Part shown: positions 11,302 to 25,007 of the stretch, in pieces
Position numbering within the stretch: position 1 is the stretch's first letter
Layout of the letters: every line of letters starts with the position of its first letter
Assembly (NCBI GenBank): GCA_003755025.1
Contig: RJVL01000010.1
Coordinates: 1 to 55,421 of the forward strand
Source of the DNA: Diaphorobacter nitroreducens
GTDB lineage: Bacteria; Pseudomonadota; Gammaproteobacteria; Burkholderiales; Burkholderiaceae_C
Length of the DNA: 55,421 nucleotides
Reading direction: 5' to 3'
The notes under the pieces: model-generated
Told to the model about the DNA's origin: nothing
Database searches by the model: none
The model's input: the letters and a program-made list of their open reading frames with translations, nothing else
Program-made: the position numbers and the translations under genes

Positions 11302-11664
11302 TCAGCGCGGCCCCCAGCGCCCGCCGCCGCGGTACCAGCCCTGCGGGCCCTGTTGCCAGCGGTAGGGGTGCCACACGTGGCCGCGGTGCGGCGGCACGGC
11401 CCAGTAGCCCGGCGTCCATGCATAGCGCCCGCCACCCCAGCCCCAGTAACCGTTGATCCACACATGCACCGGCGAGGGCGCGACAGGAATCACCTCGGTG
11501 CGCAGCGGCGGCGGGGGCGCCGGCGCATACACCACCTCGCCCTGCGGCACGACGGGATACGCCGGCGCCACCACGCAGCCGGTCAGTGCCGCGATGGCGC
11601 TGGCGAGCGCCACGGCTGGCAGCACGCGGCGCATGCCCAGAGAAACAGGGAAGTTCATCGTCAT
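11302..11664 (-). CDS. YXWGXW repeat-containing lipoprotein
   Basis: 120 residues. A hydrophobic leader ends in the lipobox ALTGC, so a lipoprotein anchored by its N-terminal cysteine. The mature part begins with a Pro-rich stretch (VVYAPAPPPPLR) and then carries aromatic-glycine repeats of the YXWGXW type: NGYWGWGGGRYAWTPGYWAVPP, and a basic Trp/Gly-rich end. The function of these outer-membrane-associated repeats is unknown; they are common in Burkholderiales. An AGGA Shine-Dalgarno lies five bases before the first of two nearby ATGs. The gene converges on the LysR gene with a 13-bp gap and is separated from the htpX gene upstream by a terminator. Confidence 0.85.
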   Translation of the reverse strand: MTMNFPVSLGMRRVLPAVALASAIAALTGCVVAPAYPVVPQGEVVYAPAPPPPLRTEVIPVAPSPVHVWINGYWGWGGGRYAWTPGYWAVPPHRGHVWHPYRWQQGPQGWYRGGGRWGPR

Positions 11665-11691
11665 GGCGCATTCCTGGCAGTCATGCCTTTA

Positions 11692-11728
11692 CAACGCAAA
11701 AGCCCCTGCCGGTTGTTGACAGGGGCTT
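11692..11728 (-). terminator. Rho-independent terminator of htpX
   Basis: Perfect 9-bp stem AAGCCCCTG (11700-11708) / CAGGGGCTT (11720-11728) with an 11-nt loop. On the minus strand it is followed by TTTTGCGTT, so it ends leftward transcription from htpX. Confidence 0.75.
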
Positions 11729-11758
11729 GTGAAGCGAAGGTAAAGACCGTGCGCTGGA

Positions 11759-12637
11759 TCAGGCGCTCTGGCTGTTTTGCAGTGCGGCCACGCGCTCCTC
11801 GATGGGCGGGTGCGAGCTGAACAGCTTGCCGATGTTGCCCGTGATGCCCATGGCCTGCAGGCTCTGGGGCATGGCGCCCGGGTGCATGCCGCCCAGACGG
11901 TGCAGCGCGTTGATCATGGGCTGCTTGCGCCCCATGAGCTGGGCGGCGCCGGCGTCGGCGCGGAACTCGCGCTGGCGCGAGAACCAGGCCACGATGATGG
12001 CGGCCAGGAAGCCCAGCACGATGTCCAGCACGATGGTGGTGATCATGTAGCCGATGCCGGGACCCGAGCTGTTCTCGTCGTTCCTGCGCAGGAAGCTGTC
12101 CACCGCGTAGCCGATCACGCGCGACAGGAACACTACGAAGGTGTTCATCACGCCCTGGATCAGCGCCATGGTGACCATGTCGCCATTGGCCACGTGCGCA
12201 ACCTCGTGGCCGATCACGGCCTCGACCTCCTCGCGCGTCATGCCCTGCAAGAGACCCGTGGAGACAGCGACCAGGGCCGAGTTCTTGAACGCGCCCGTGG
12301 CGAAGGCATTGGGCTCGCCCTCGTAGATGCCGACCTCGGGCATCTGGATGCCGGCCTTTTCGGAGAAGGCACGCACGGTCTCCACGATCCAGGCCTCATC
12401 CCCGTTGCGCGGCGCGTTGATGATCGTGACGCCCATGCTCATCTTGGCGATGGGCTTGCTCATCAGGAGCGAGATGATGGCGCCGCCAAAACCCATGATG
12501 AAGGCAAAGCCCAGCAGGGCGCCCAGGTTCAGGCCGTTGGCCGTCAGGTAGCGGTTCACGCCCAGCAGGCTGGCAACGATGCCCAGCACCACCACGACGG
12601 CGACGTTGGTCAGCAAAAAGAGCGCAATGCGTTTCAT
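11759..12637 (-). CDS. htpX: Membrane-bound zinc metalloprotease HtpX
   Basis: 292 residues, standard HtpX length. Two N-terminal membrane segments (about 4-26 and 38-58) precede the cytoplasmic catalytic region with the zinc motif HEVAH (144-148); the third zinc ligand is Glu224 in [11 protein letters not shown]. Two further hydrophobic segments (about 155-178 and 196-218) surround the middle. The C-terminus has the M48B signature [15 protein letters not shown]. HtpX works with FtsH in quality control of inner-membrane proteins and is often induced by heat or envelope stress. Monocistronic here: its own terminator lies downstream and 127 bp without recognisable genes lie upstream. Confidence 0.96.
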   Translation of the reverse strand: MKRIALFLLTNVAVVVVLGIVASLLGVNRYLTANGLNLGALLGFAFIMGFGGAIISLLMSKPIAKMSMGVTIINAPRNGDEAWIVETVRAFSEKAGIQMPEVGIYEGEPNAFATGAFKNSALVAVSTGLLQGMTREEVEAVIGHEVAHVANGDMVTMALIQGVMNTFVVFLSRVIGYAVDSFLRRNDENSSGPGIGYMITTIVLDIVLGFLAAIIVAWFSRQREFRADAGAAQLMGRKQPMINALHRLGGMHPGAMPQSLQAMGITGNIGKLFSSHPPIEERVAALQNSQSA

Positions 12638-12764
12638 CGATGGCTTCTCCGTGGAAAGCGACGGTAAGGCCGCGGACAGGCGCGGCGGGCAGAAAACAAG
12701 TTGGGGATGGAGCGCGGCGCTTCAAGCCGCGCGGGCAGCGAAGGGTGCGCCTGTTGTGGTTGCG

Positions 12765-13538
12765 TTATGCGACGCGCGCGCTGCGGAAAACGAGGGAGTC
12801 ATCATAGAAGCAAAAGTTCTCGTTCTCGGGCCACCAGCCCGGCACACCCAGAACCGGCAGGGGATTGAACGGCTTGGCCGCGAGCCATGGCGCGCTGAGG
12901 TCTCGCGCCAGCGCCTGGTCCACCATTGCTTCGCTTTTGATAGCTGCCTGCGCTTGATAGACGTGCGCTGTGATCGATTTTCGGGGTGACACCAGCTTTT
13001 CCAGAAGGGCATGGCCCAGGACCAGCAGCCGCGCCTGCCGCCACAGCGGGCGCAGTTCCACGCACAGTCGGCGCCACTGGCGCGCGGCCAGGGCTTCGTG
13101 CAAGGGTTGCGGCGCCAGCAGCACGGCGCCGTTCTCGTCGAACACCGTGACCGCGTCACGCAGCGGCCCGCGCACCGCGCCCACGCCCTGCGCAGCGATG
13201 GCGCGGGCCTGCAAGTCGTTGAGACGCCGCTTGGTAGCCGGGTAGTGCAGCCAGATCAGGCCGTTGAAGAAGTCATGCAGGTTGTCGCGCGTGGGCACGC
13301 GGCGCTGGCCATGGACGAACTGCTCATAGGCCTCGCCCGCTGGGAGTGCCTGCTGCGGCGCGAAGCGAATACCCGGCGCCAGCCCTGCGCAGTCCATGGC
13401 AGCGTTGAGCGCGTCGGCCACGCAGGCGCCGGCCTGCACGCGTGCCGCCACCCGTGGCCCCAGGACCGCCAGCGGCGCAAGCCAGGGGCGTTGCCAGTCG
13501 ATGGCCGCCAACGCCTGCGCGGCGGAGGGTTCGCTCAC
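12765..13538 (-). CDS. DUF3025 domain-containing protein (with in-frame repeat insertion)
   Basis: 257 residues from a GTG start that overlaps the stop of the upstream NYN-domain gene by four bases (GTGA), indicating translational coupling. DUF3025 is recognised by VPTRDNLHDFFNGLIWLHYP and the C-terminal FNPLPVLGVPGWWPENENFCFYDD. Its function is unknown; conserved His/Asp/Trp residues suggest an enzyme, but this is not established. No signal peptide. Residues about 185-204 (including YQAQAAIKSEA) are encoded by copy D of the palindromic repeat and look like an insertion between PRKSITAHV and DQALARDLSAPWL, in a variable part of the family. Function not assigned. Confidence 0.85.
   Translation of the reverse strand: MSEPSAAQALAAIDWQRPWLAPLAVLGPRVAARVQAGACVADALNAAMDCAGLAPGIRFAPQQALPAGEAYEQFVHGQRRVPTRDNLHDFFNGLIWLHYPATKRRLNDLQARAIAAQGVGAVRGPLRDAVTVFDENGAVLLAPQPLHEALAARQWRRLCVELRPLWRQARLLVLGHALLEKLVSPRKSITAHVYQAQAAIKSEAMVDQALARDLSAPWLAAKPFNPLPVLGVPGWWPENENFCFYDDSLVFRSARVA
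12926..12986 (-). repeat. Palindromic repeat, copy D (inside DUF3025 gene)
   Basis: In-frame member of the repeat family. On plus it reads GCTTTTGATAGCTGCCTGCG and continues CTTGATAGACGTGCGCTGTG. In gene orientation it ends with the conserved tail GCAGCTATCAAAAGCGAAGC. It encodes part of YQAQAAIKSEA in the same reading frame as copy I ([11 protein letters not shown]). Confidence 0.75.
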
Positions 13539-14392
13539 GTGCTGGCCGGCCCACCGGCGGGCGGGGCCGGAGCACGCGCCGCGCGCTTGTCGCGCACGGC
13601 CACGCGCGAGGTGCCCTCGTCGCGGAACTCGAAGGCCTGCGTGGCCGCCAGCAGCTTGGACAGCGAGGCATAGCCGTAGTTGCGGGCATCGAACGAGGTC
13701 TTGTTGCCAATCTGCGTGCCCACCGCGCCCACGCGGGCCCAGCCGGTTTCGTCCGCGCACGCCTGCACGGCATCACGCAGCAGGTTCATGAGGCGCGTGT
13801 CCTGGCGCAGTTGGGCCGTGGGCACGCGCAGCGTGGCGGGGCACAGCGGCACGCCGGGGGCGGGCACATCCTCGGTCTTGGCGGGGGCGGGTTGCGCGGG
13901 CGCGGCCGTGGCCTCGGGCTGCGCCGGCAGGGGCGCGCCCTCGGCGTCTTCTTCGCTGACCAGCGACTCCAGGTACAGGAAACGCGAGCAGGCGTTCACG
14001 AAAGGCTTGGGCGTCTGCGCGGCGCCAAAGCCGTACACCGCCGAGCCCTTGGCCCGCAGGTGCATGACCAAGGGGGTGAAGTCAGCGTCGGACGACACGA
14101 TGCCGAACGCGTCGGGCCGCTCTGAATAAAGCAGTTCCATCGCGTCCACCGTCATCGCCATGTCGGTGGCGTTCTTGCGCTTGGAGTAGTCGAACTGCTG
14201 GATCGGTCGGATGGCGAACTCCAGCAGCCGCTGCTGCCAGCCGCCCAGGCCGGACTTGGTCCAGTTGCCGTAGGCGCGGCGCACGTTGATTTCGCCCAGC
14301 GTGGACAGCTCGGTGAGGATCTCGTCGATCTTGTCGGCCGGTGCGTTGTCGGCGTCGATCAGCAGCGCAATGCGCAATTGGCGTTCCGCCAT
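13535..14392 (-). CDS. NYN domain (LabA/DUF88-like) protein with C-terminal OST-HTH/LOTUS domain
   Basis: 285 residues from MAERQLRIALLIDADNAPAD; upstream in-frame sequence is a shadow of pyrC. The N-terminal NYN (PIN-like) domain (about 6-145) has the acidic metal-binding positions in LLIDADNA (Asp13, Asp15), ATDMAM (Asp77) and SSDADF (Asp102, Asp104). An Ala/Pro-rich linker (about 150-190) leads to a LOTUS/OST-HTH domain (about 196-268, RQDTRLMNLLRDAV to EFRDEGTSRVAVRDKR). This NYN-LOTUS combination is known in predicted RNA-processing proteins; LOTUS domains bind RNA such as G-rich or quadruplex RNA. Predicted cytoplasmic ribonuclease; activity unproven. Its stop overlaps the DUF3025 GTG start by 4 bp; pyrC ends 34 bp upstream. 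Confidence 0.88.
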   Translation of the reverse strand: MAERQLRIALLIDADNAPADKIDEILTELSTLGEINVRRAYGNWTKSGLGGWQQRLLEFAIRPIQQFDYSKRKNATDMAMTVDAMELLYSERPDAFGIVSSDADFTPLVMHLRAKGSAVYGFGAAQTPKPFVNACSRFLYLESLVSEEDAEGAPLPAQPEATAAPAQPAPAKTEDVPAPGVPLCPATLRVPTAQLRQDTRLMNLLRDAVQACADETGWARVGAVGTQIGNKTSFDARNYGYASLSKLLAATQAFEFRDEGTSRVAVRDKRAARAPAPPAGGPAST

Positions 14393-14426
14393 GGGTGACC
14401 TCCCCCTGTGTGGGTTGTGACGCTTT

Positions 14427-15470
14427 TTATGCCACCAGGCGCCAGGGCAGCGCCTCGCCCGCGCGCAGCGGCTTGAGCGCGGCTTCGCCGAAGGCGAAGC
14501 TGTCGGGCGGCGTCCAGCTCTCGCGGCGCAGCGTGACCGTGCCCGTGTTGCGCGGCAGACCGTAGAACGCCGGGCCGTGGAAGCTGGCAAAGCCTTCCAA
14601 CTTGTCCAGCGCGCCCGCGTTGTCGAAGGCCTCGGCGTACATCTCGATGGCGGCGTGCGCGGTATAGCAGCCCGCGCAGCCGGTGGCATGCTCTTTCAGG
14701 TGCGCGGGGTGCGGCGCACTGTCGGTGCCCAGGAAGAACTTGTCGCTGCCGCTGGTAGCCGCGTGCACCAGCGCCTGGCGGTGCACCTCGCGCTTGAGCA
14801 CGGGCAGGCAGTAGTAGTGCGGGCGGATGCCGCCGGTGAAGATGGCGTTGCGGTTGTACAGCAGATGGTGCGCGGTGATGGTGGCGGCCGTGAAGCGGCC
14901 GGCCTCCTGCACGTACTGCGCCGCCTCTTTCGTGGTGATGTGCTCGAAGACGATCTTCAACTCGGGGAAGTCGCGGCGCAGCGGAATGAGTTGCTGCTCG
15001 ATGAACACCGCCTCGCGGTCGAACAGGTCGATGTCGCTGCTGGTCACCTCGCCATGCACCAGCAGCAGCAGACCGGCCTTCTGCATGGCCTCCAGCGTCT
15101 TGTAGGTCTTGCGCAGGTCGGTCACGCCCGCGTCGCTGTTGGTGGTGGCGCCTGCGGGGTAGAGCTTGGCGGCGACCACGCCCGCATCCTTGGCGCGCGC
15201 GATCTCGTCGGGCGGCAGGTTGTCGGTGAGGTAGAGCGTCATCAACGGCTCGAAGGCCACCCCCTCGGGGACGGCGGCGAGGATGCGCTGCTTGTACTCA
15301 GCGGCCTGCTGCGCCGTGGTCACCGGCGGTCGCAGGTTGGGCATGATGATGGCGCGGCCGAACTGCGCGGCCGTGTGCGGCACCACGGTGCGCAGCGGCT
15401 CCCCGTCGCGCACGTGCAGGTGCCAGTCGTCGGGGCGGGTGATCGTGAGGGTGTCGGTGGTGGCGGTCAT
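14427..15470 (-). CDS. pyrC: Dihydroorotase
   Basis: 347 residues, class II dihydroorotase. It closes N-carbamoyl-aspartate to dihydroorotate in pyrimidine synthesis. All metal and catalytic positions of the E. coli enzyme are present at matching numbers: His17 and His19 in [10 protein letters not shown], carboxylated Lys102 in [16 protein letters not shown], His139 in LLVHGEV, His177 in VFEHITT and Asp250 in LGTDSAPH. The start at [10 protein letters not shown] fits family length; an ATG three codons upstream is possible. It precedes the NYN-domain gene on the same strand with a 34-bp gap and may be co-transcribed with it. Confidence 0.96.
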   Translation of the reverse strand: MTATTDTLTITRPDDWHLHVRDGEPLRTVVPHTAAQFGRAIIMPNLRPPVTTAQQAAEYKQRILAAVPEGVAFEPLMTLYLTDNLPPDEIARAKDAGVVAAKLYPAGATTNSDAGVTDLRKTYKTLEAMQKAGLLLLVHGEVTSSDIDLFDREAVFIEQQLIPLRRDFPELKIVFEHITTKEAAQYVQEAGRFTAATITAHHLLYNRNAIFTGGIRPHYYCLPVLKREVHRQALVHAATSGSDKFFLGTDSAPHPAHLKEHATGCAGCYTAHAAIEMYAEAFDNAGALDKLEGFASFHGPAFYGLPRNTGTVTLRRESWTPPDSFAFGEAALKPLRAGEALPWRLVA

Positions 15471-15508
15471 GGACCGCATTGTCCCATCCACTACATGCGC
15501 AACACGCG

Positions 15509-15543
15509 CAAAAAAGAGCCCCGGCGCCGTAGCGGGCCGGGGC
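15509..15543 (-). terminator. Rho-independent terminator after the 15609 lipoprotein gene
   Basis: Stem GCCCCGGC (15518-15525) / GCCGGGGC (15536-15543), 10-nt loop. On the minus strand the hairpin runs into CTCTTTTTTGCGCG, a good U-tract. It separates the lipoprotein gene from pyrC. Confidence 0.8.
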
Positions 15544-15608
15544 AAACCCCGTAGTAGGGGCGAGGGGTAAGCAAAAGAGAGCCGTAAAAGAGCGGGAGGA
15601 AGCGGTGC

Positions 15609-16118
15609 TCAGCAGCCCGACGGGCGGTTGGGCCGCATGGGGATCACGCCTGAAACCGTCACCCGGGCGCCCGAGCCGTCGGTGGCCGTCAGCGTCTTGT
15701 TGACCAGGCGGATGCGATCGGTGTCGCGCACCACGGCCACGTCGCTCCAGCCGTCGTCGGCGCGGAACTCGCGGTCCATGAAGGTGAAGAAGGCCTCGTA
15801 CACCGACGTGGCATCGGGCTGGTAGCGGATGTCGCCAAACGCCTGGCCGCTGCCGCCCACGCGGTTGGCACCGTCGAAGCGGAAGGTGCACACCTCGGGG
15901 TAGGAGCCGATGGGGTTCTTCTTGTCCACATCGGTAAGGTTGATGTTGCCGTCGCCATACACCCCGTTGAGGCCGTCCACGGTGGAGCCGGTGACGGTCA
16001 ACACGCCCAGTTGGTCGCTGGGCGTGGGATCGTCGTCGTTGCCTCCGCCGCAGGCGCTGAGAAGAAGGGCAGTGGCGGCCACCGCCGCGGCGCAGGAGGT
16101 TCTGACAAAGGTATTCAT
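15609..16118 (-). CDS. Hypothetical lipoprotein
   Basis: 169 residues from MNTFVRTSCAAAVAATALLL, with lipobox LSAC (Cys23) followed by GGGNDDD; Asp/Gly-rich spacers after the cysteine are typical of outer-membrane lipoproteins. The mature domain (about 35-169) is acidic and predicted all-beta, e.g. LGVLTVTGSTVDGLNGVYGD and ATSVYEAFFTFMDREFRADD. It ends with PSGC, and another Cys lies in EVCTFRFDG, so a disulfide is possible in the periplasm. No recognised family. It has its own terminator and is flanked by uvrA upstream and pyrC downstream, both on the same strand. Confidence 0.75.
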   Translation of the reverse strand: MNTFVRTSCAAAVAATALLLSACGGGNDDDPTPSDQLGVLTVTGSTVDGLNGVYGDGNINLTDVDKKNPIGSYPEVCTFRFDGANRVGGSGQAFGDIRYQPDATSVYEAFFTFMDREFRADDGWSDVAVVRDTDRIRLVNKTLTATDGSGARVTVSGVIPMRPNRPSGC

Positions 16119-16255
16119 GGCGCTGTGTGCTGTTGGGGGTTGAACACCGCCAGCAACGCGTGCTGGCAACATGGGTTCGATCCTAGAAAGCGCGCCCAGG
16201 GGCGGCGTGTGAGCCACGCACGCCGCACCCTGTAGGAAAAGCCCCCGCGGCCCGG

Positions 16256-22081
<5,826 letters not shown>

Positions 22082-22239
22082 GAGCGGGTCTTTCTGCAAT
22101 GAGGCGGAACATTCTAGGGACGAGCCGGATTCCGCATCGACCGGGTGGACACCACACCACAGCCGGTCACGCAGGTGATGGCGCATCCGGCCCTATCCGT
22201 TAGACTGCGCCGCACCAACAACCAAAGAGAGGAGACGCC

Positions 22240-23352
22240 ATGCAGCCATGGCATAAATGGGGGGCCGCCCTGGTCCTGGGCGCAACGCTGGGCGCAAGCC
22301 ATGCACAGATCCTGGTGGGGCAGACGGCCGGGTTTTCCGGCCAGGTGGCCGCAGGGGTGCAGGAGACCACGCAGGGCGCCAAGCTGTTCCTGGACGCGGT
22401 CAATGGCAAGGGCGGCGTGCACGGGCAGAAGATCGAACTGATCTCGATGGACGACAAGTTCGACCCCAAGACCGCCGGCGAGAACGCGCGCACGCTGATC
22501 GAGGACAAGAACGTGCATGTCATGTTCCTCACGCGCGGCACGCCCCACACCGAATCCATGATCCCGCACCTGGACAAGCATGGCGTGGCCCTGGTGGGCC
22601 CGTCCACGGGCGCCATGGTGCTGCACCAGCCGGTGCGCAAGCACATCTTCAACGTGCGCGCCACCTACCAGCGCGAGGCCGAGAAGGCCATGACCCACCT
22701 GGCCTCGATGGGCATCACGCGCATCGCCGTGCTGTATGCGGACGACAGCTTCGGCGCCGATGGCGTCACGGGCGCGCAGAAAGGCCTGACCCAGGCCAAG
22801 CTGCAGCCCGTGGTGCTGGAGAAGTTCAATCGCGCCAAGCCGGACTTCACCCCGCTGGTGGCCAAGATCTCCCAGGCGCAGGCCCAGGCCGTCCTGATGG
22901 TCGCCTCGGGCACGTCGGTGGTGGATGGCTACAACGCGCTGCGCCAGGCGGGCTCCACGGCACAGGTGGTCACGCTGTCCAACAATGCCTCGGGCGGCTT
23001 CATCAAGAGCCTGGGCGAAAATGCCCGCGGCGTGATCGTCACGCAGGTCTACCCGAACGAGCGCAGCCTGACCTTCCCGCTGGTCAAGGAAGCCATCGAC
23101 CTGGCCAAGGCCAAGGGAATGACCGAGGTCAGCCCGGCCATGCTCGAAGGTTTTGCCGCCGCCAAGGTGCTGGTCGAAGGCCTGCGCCGCGCCGGCCCGA
23201 AGCCGTCGCGCGAGAAGATTCAGACGGCCCTGGAATCCATCCAGAAGTTCGATCTGGGCGGGCTGGACATCTCCTACGGCCCCGACGATCACACGGGCCT
23301 GGATTTCGCCGATCTTTCCATCATCGGCACGGACGGCAAGTTCCGCCGCTGA
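22240..23352 (+). CDS. ABC transporter substrate-binding protein, LivK-like (paralogue 1)
   Basis: 370 residues. The signal peptide MQPWHKWGAALVLGATLGASHA is cleaved at AHA-like SHA-Q around residue 22. The mature protein is a type 1 periplasmic binding protein of the Leu/Ile/Val (HAAT) class: ILVGQTAGFSGQVA, GQKIELISMDDKFDPKT, LVGPSTGA (substrate loop) and IAVLYADDSFGADG. It would bind an amino acid, amide or short organic acid in the periplasm. No permease or ATPase gene is adjacent, so the rest of the transporter must be elsewhere, or the protein acts as a sensor. It is divergent from uvrA and followed 134 bp later by a close paralogue. An AGAGAGGAG ribosome-binding site precedes the ATG. 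Confidence 0.9.
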   Translation: MQPWHKWGAALVLGATLGASHAQILVGQTAGFSGQVAAGVQETTQGAKLFLDAVNGKGGVHGQKIELISMDDKFDPKTAGENARTLIEDKNVHVMFLTRGTPHTESMIPHLDKHGVALVGPSTGAMVLHQPVRKHIFNVRATYQREAEKAMTHLASMGITRIAVLYADDSFGADGVTGAQKGLTQAKLQPVVLEKFNRAKPDFTPLVAKISQAQAQAVLMVASGTSVVDGYNALRQAGSTAQVVTLSNNASGGFIKSLGENARGVIVTQVYPNERSLTFPLVKEAIDLAKAKGMTEVSPAMLEGFAAAKVLVEGLRRAGPKPSREKIQTALESIQKFDLGGLDISYGPDDHTGLDFADLSIIGTDGKFRR

Positions 23353-23486
23353 AACCCCTTTCATGAGGTCAGACGCCGCCTGGGTGATCGCGCGGCGTCT
23401 GCGGCACGTCATTCCAGCGTAGGCTGCCGCCGATACACTCGCCCCTGCTCGCACTCACGCGCAAATACACAGGGAAGAGACACCTC

Positions 23487-24611
23487 ATGAAGACACATTG
23501 GAAAAAGTGGGGCGCAGCGTGCGCCCTTGCGGTGGTCAGTGCGGCCTCATCATTGGCCCACGCGCAGTTGCTCGTGGGTCAGACCGTCGGCATCACCGGG
23601 TCCGCGGCGGCAACCGTCAAGGAATCGATGCTGGGCGCGTCGCTGTACCTGGACCATGTCAACGCCCGCGGCGGCGTGAACGGGCAGAAGATCGAGCTCG
23701 TCGCACTCGACGACAAATTCGATCCCAAGCTAACGCAGGACAACGCCCGCACGCTCATCGAGGACAAGGGTGTGCTGGCACTGTTCATGACGCGCGGCAC
23801 GCCCCACACCCAGGGCATCGTTGCGCTGCTGGACAAGTACGGCGTGCCGCTGGTGGGGCCCTCCACGGGCGCCATGGCGCTACACCAGCCCGTTTCCCGC
23901 AATATCTTCAACGTCCGCGCGCCCTACCAGCGCGAGGTGGAGAAAGCCATCGCCCACCTTGCGCTGCTGGGAGTTCAGCGCATCGGCATCGTGCATGTGG
24001 ACGACGCCTTCGGCCAGGACGGCCTGGCAGGTGCGCAAAAGGGCCTGCAGAACAACAAGCTGCCCGCCTTGTTCGTGGAGAAGTTCGACCGGGCGAAGCC
24101 CGATTTCTCAGCCATCGCCCCGCGCGTGCGTGCGCAGGATCCCCAGGCCGTCATCTTCATCGGCACCGGCGCGGCGGTCGTGGACGGCATCAAGGCACTG
24201 CGCGCGGCCGGCGTGGGCGGGCAGATCGTCACGCTGTCAAACAATGCGTCGGGGGGCTTCACCAAGGCGCTGGGCGACCAGGCCCGCGGCGTCATCGTCA
24301 CGCAGGTCTTTCCGTCCGAGCGGTCGCTGAACTACCCGGTGATCAAGGAAGCCCTGGAATTGGCGAAGGCGCAAGGGCTGAAGGAACTCACTCCGGCCAT
24401 GGTCGAGGGCTTCGTGAACGCCAAGGTGCTGGCCGAGGGCCTGCGCCGCGCCGGCCCCAAGCCGGACCGTGCACGGCTGCACGCGGCCCTGGAAAGCCTG
24501 AGCAAATTCGACCTGGGGGGCCTGGAGCTTTCCTACAGCGCAAAGGAACACTCGGGGCTGGACTTCGCCGACCTGTCCATCATCGGAGCGGACGGCCGGT
24601 TCCAGCGCTGA
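23487..24611 (+). CDS. ABC transporter substrate-binding protein, LivK-like (paralogue 2)
   Basis: 374 residues, a tandem duplicate of the preceding gene; more than half the residues look identical by eye, including KIELVALDDKFDPK, ARTLIEDKGV, MTRGTPHTQG, LVGPSTGAMALHQPV and SNNASGGFTKALGDQARGVIV. The signal peptide is MKTHWKKWGAACALAVVSAASSLAHA. Differences cluster around ligand-facing segments (ITGSAAATVKESM versus FSGQVAAGVQETT), so the pair may bind different ligands. An inverted repeat AGACGCCGC/GCGGCGTCT (23371-23400) lies between the two genes without a U-tract. The gene ends at a strong symmetric terminator shared with the opposing small gene. Confidence 0.9.
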   Translation: MKTHWKKWGAACALAVVSAASSLAHAQLLVGQTVGITGSAAATVKESMLGASLYLDHVNARGGVNGQKIELVALDDKFDPKLTQDNARTLIEDKGVLALFMTRGTPHTQGIVALLDKYGVPLVGPSTGAMALHQPVSRNIFNVRAPYQREVEKAIAHLALLGVQRIGIVHVDDAFGQDGLAGAQKGLQNNKLPALFVEKFDRAKPDFSAIAPRVRAQDPQAVIFIGTGAAVVDGIKALRAAGVGGQIVTLSNNASGGFTKALGDQARGVIVTQVFPSERSLNYPVIKEALELAKAQGLKELTPAMVEGFVNAKVLAEGLRRAGPKPDRARLHAALESLSKFDLGGLELSYSAKEHSGLDFADLSIIGADGRFQR

Positions 24612-24646
24612 GCGGGCCGTAACGCCACGGCGGCGGAGCCCACCGC

Positions 24647-24687
24647 CCCATCCAAAACGCGGAGCCTGGCTCCGCGTTTTGGATGGG
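24647..24687. terminator. Symmetric bidirectional terminator
   Basis: Very long perfect hairpin: CCCATCCAAAACGCGGAGCC against GGCTCCGCGTTTTGGATGGG. The inner GC-rich stem (CGCGGAGCC/GGCTCCGCG) is followed by TTTT on both strands, so it can stop transcription from the binding-protein gene on the left and the small gene on the right. Confidence 0.78.
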
Positions 24688-24697
24688 TGGGGCCAGT

Positions 24698-24865
24698 TCA
24701 CTGCGCTGCGCTGGCGCCGGATGCGGGAGCAGCTGCGGACTCGGGCACGTGCGTCGCTTCCACCCCATGCTTTTCACCGCTCATGTCCACCTGGTCTCCT
24801 GCCTTCATGATCACGAACAGCATGATCACTGCGAACACCACGAAACCCACCACGATCTTCCACAT
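24698..24865 (-). CDS. Small single-span membrane protein, hypothetical
   Basis: 55 residues from MWKIVVGFVVFAVIMLFVIM. AGGAG lies six bases before this ATG but directly abuts an alternative ATG two codons upstream (24871), so the shorter form is preferred. Residues about 3-20 form one transmembrane helix. A polar, Ala/Pro-rich tail (KAGDQVDMSGEKHGVEATHV, then SAAAPASGASAAQ) would face the periplasm if the N-terminus is inside. No enzyme motif. It converges on the binding-protein gene across the bidirectional terminator and lies downstream of the porin gene's own terminator, so it has a separate promoter. Function unknown. Confidence 0.65.
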   Translation of the reverse strand: MWKIVVGFVVFAVIMLFVIMKAGDQVDMSGEKHGVEATHVPESAAAPASGASAAQ

Positions 24866-24910
24866 GCTCATCTCCTGAAAATTGTTGTCGACGGAAAAGG
24901 GCGGCACCAA

Positions 24911-24939
24911 TAAAAAAGCCTCACACCATCGTGTGAGGC
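24911..24939 (-). terminator. Rho-independent terminator of the porin gene
   Basis: Perfect 9-bp stem GCCTCACAC (24918-24926) / GTGTGAGGC (24931-24939), loop CATC. On the minus strand it is followed by TTTTTTATTGG. Confidence 0.88.
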
Positions 24940-25007
24940 CTGTCTGATCGCAAGCCCGACTCCATTGAATCAGGCTTGCATTGCAGGCAGCTTACGCTGC
25001 CGGTGCA

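Noticed and set aside
23371-23400. Inverted repeat AGACGCCGC/GCGGCGTCT between the two binding-protein genes as a terminator
   Set aside because: No U-tract follows on the plus strand; the next bases are GCGGCACG. It may be structure only.
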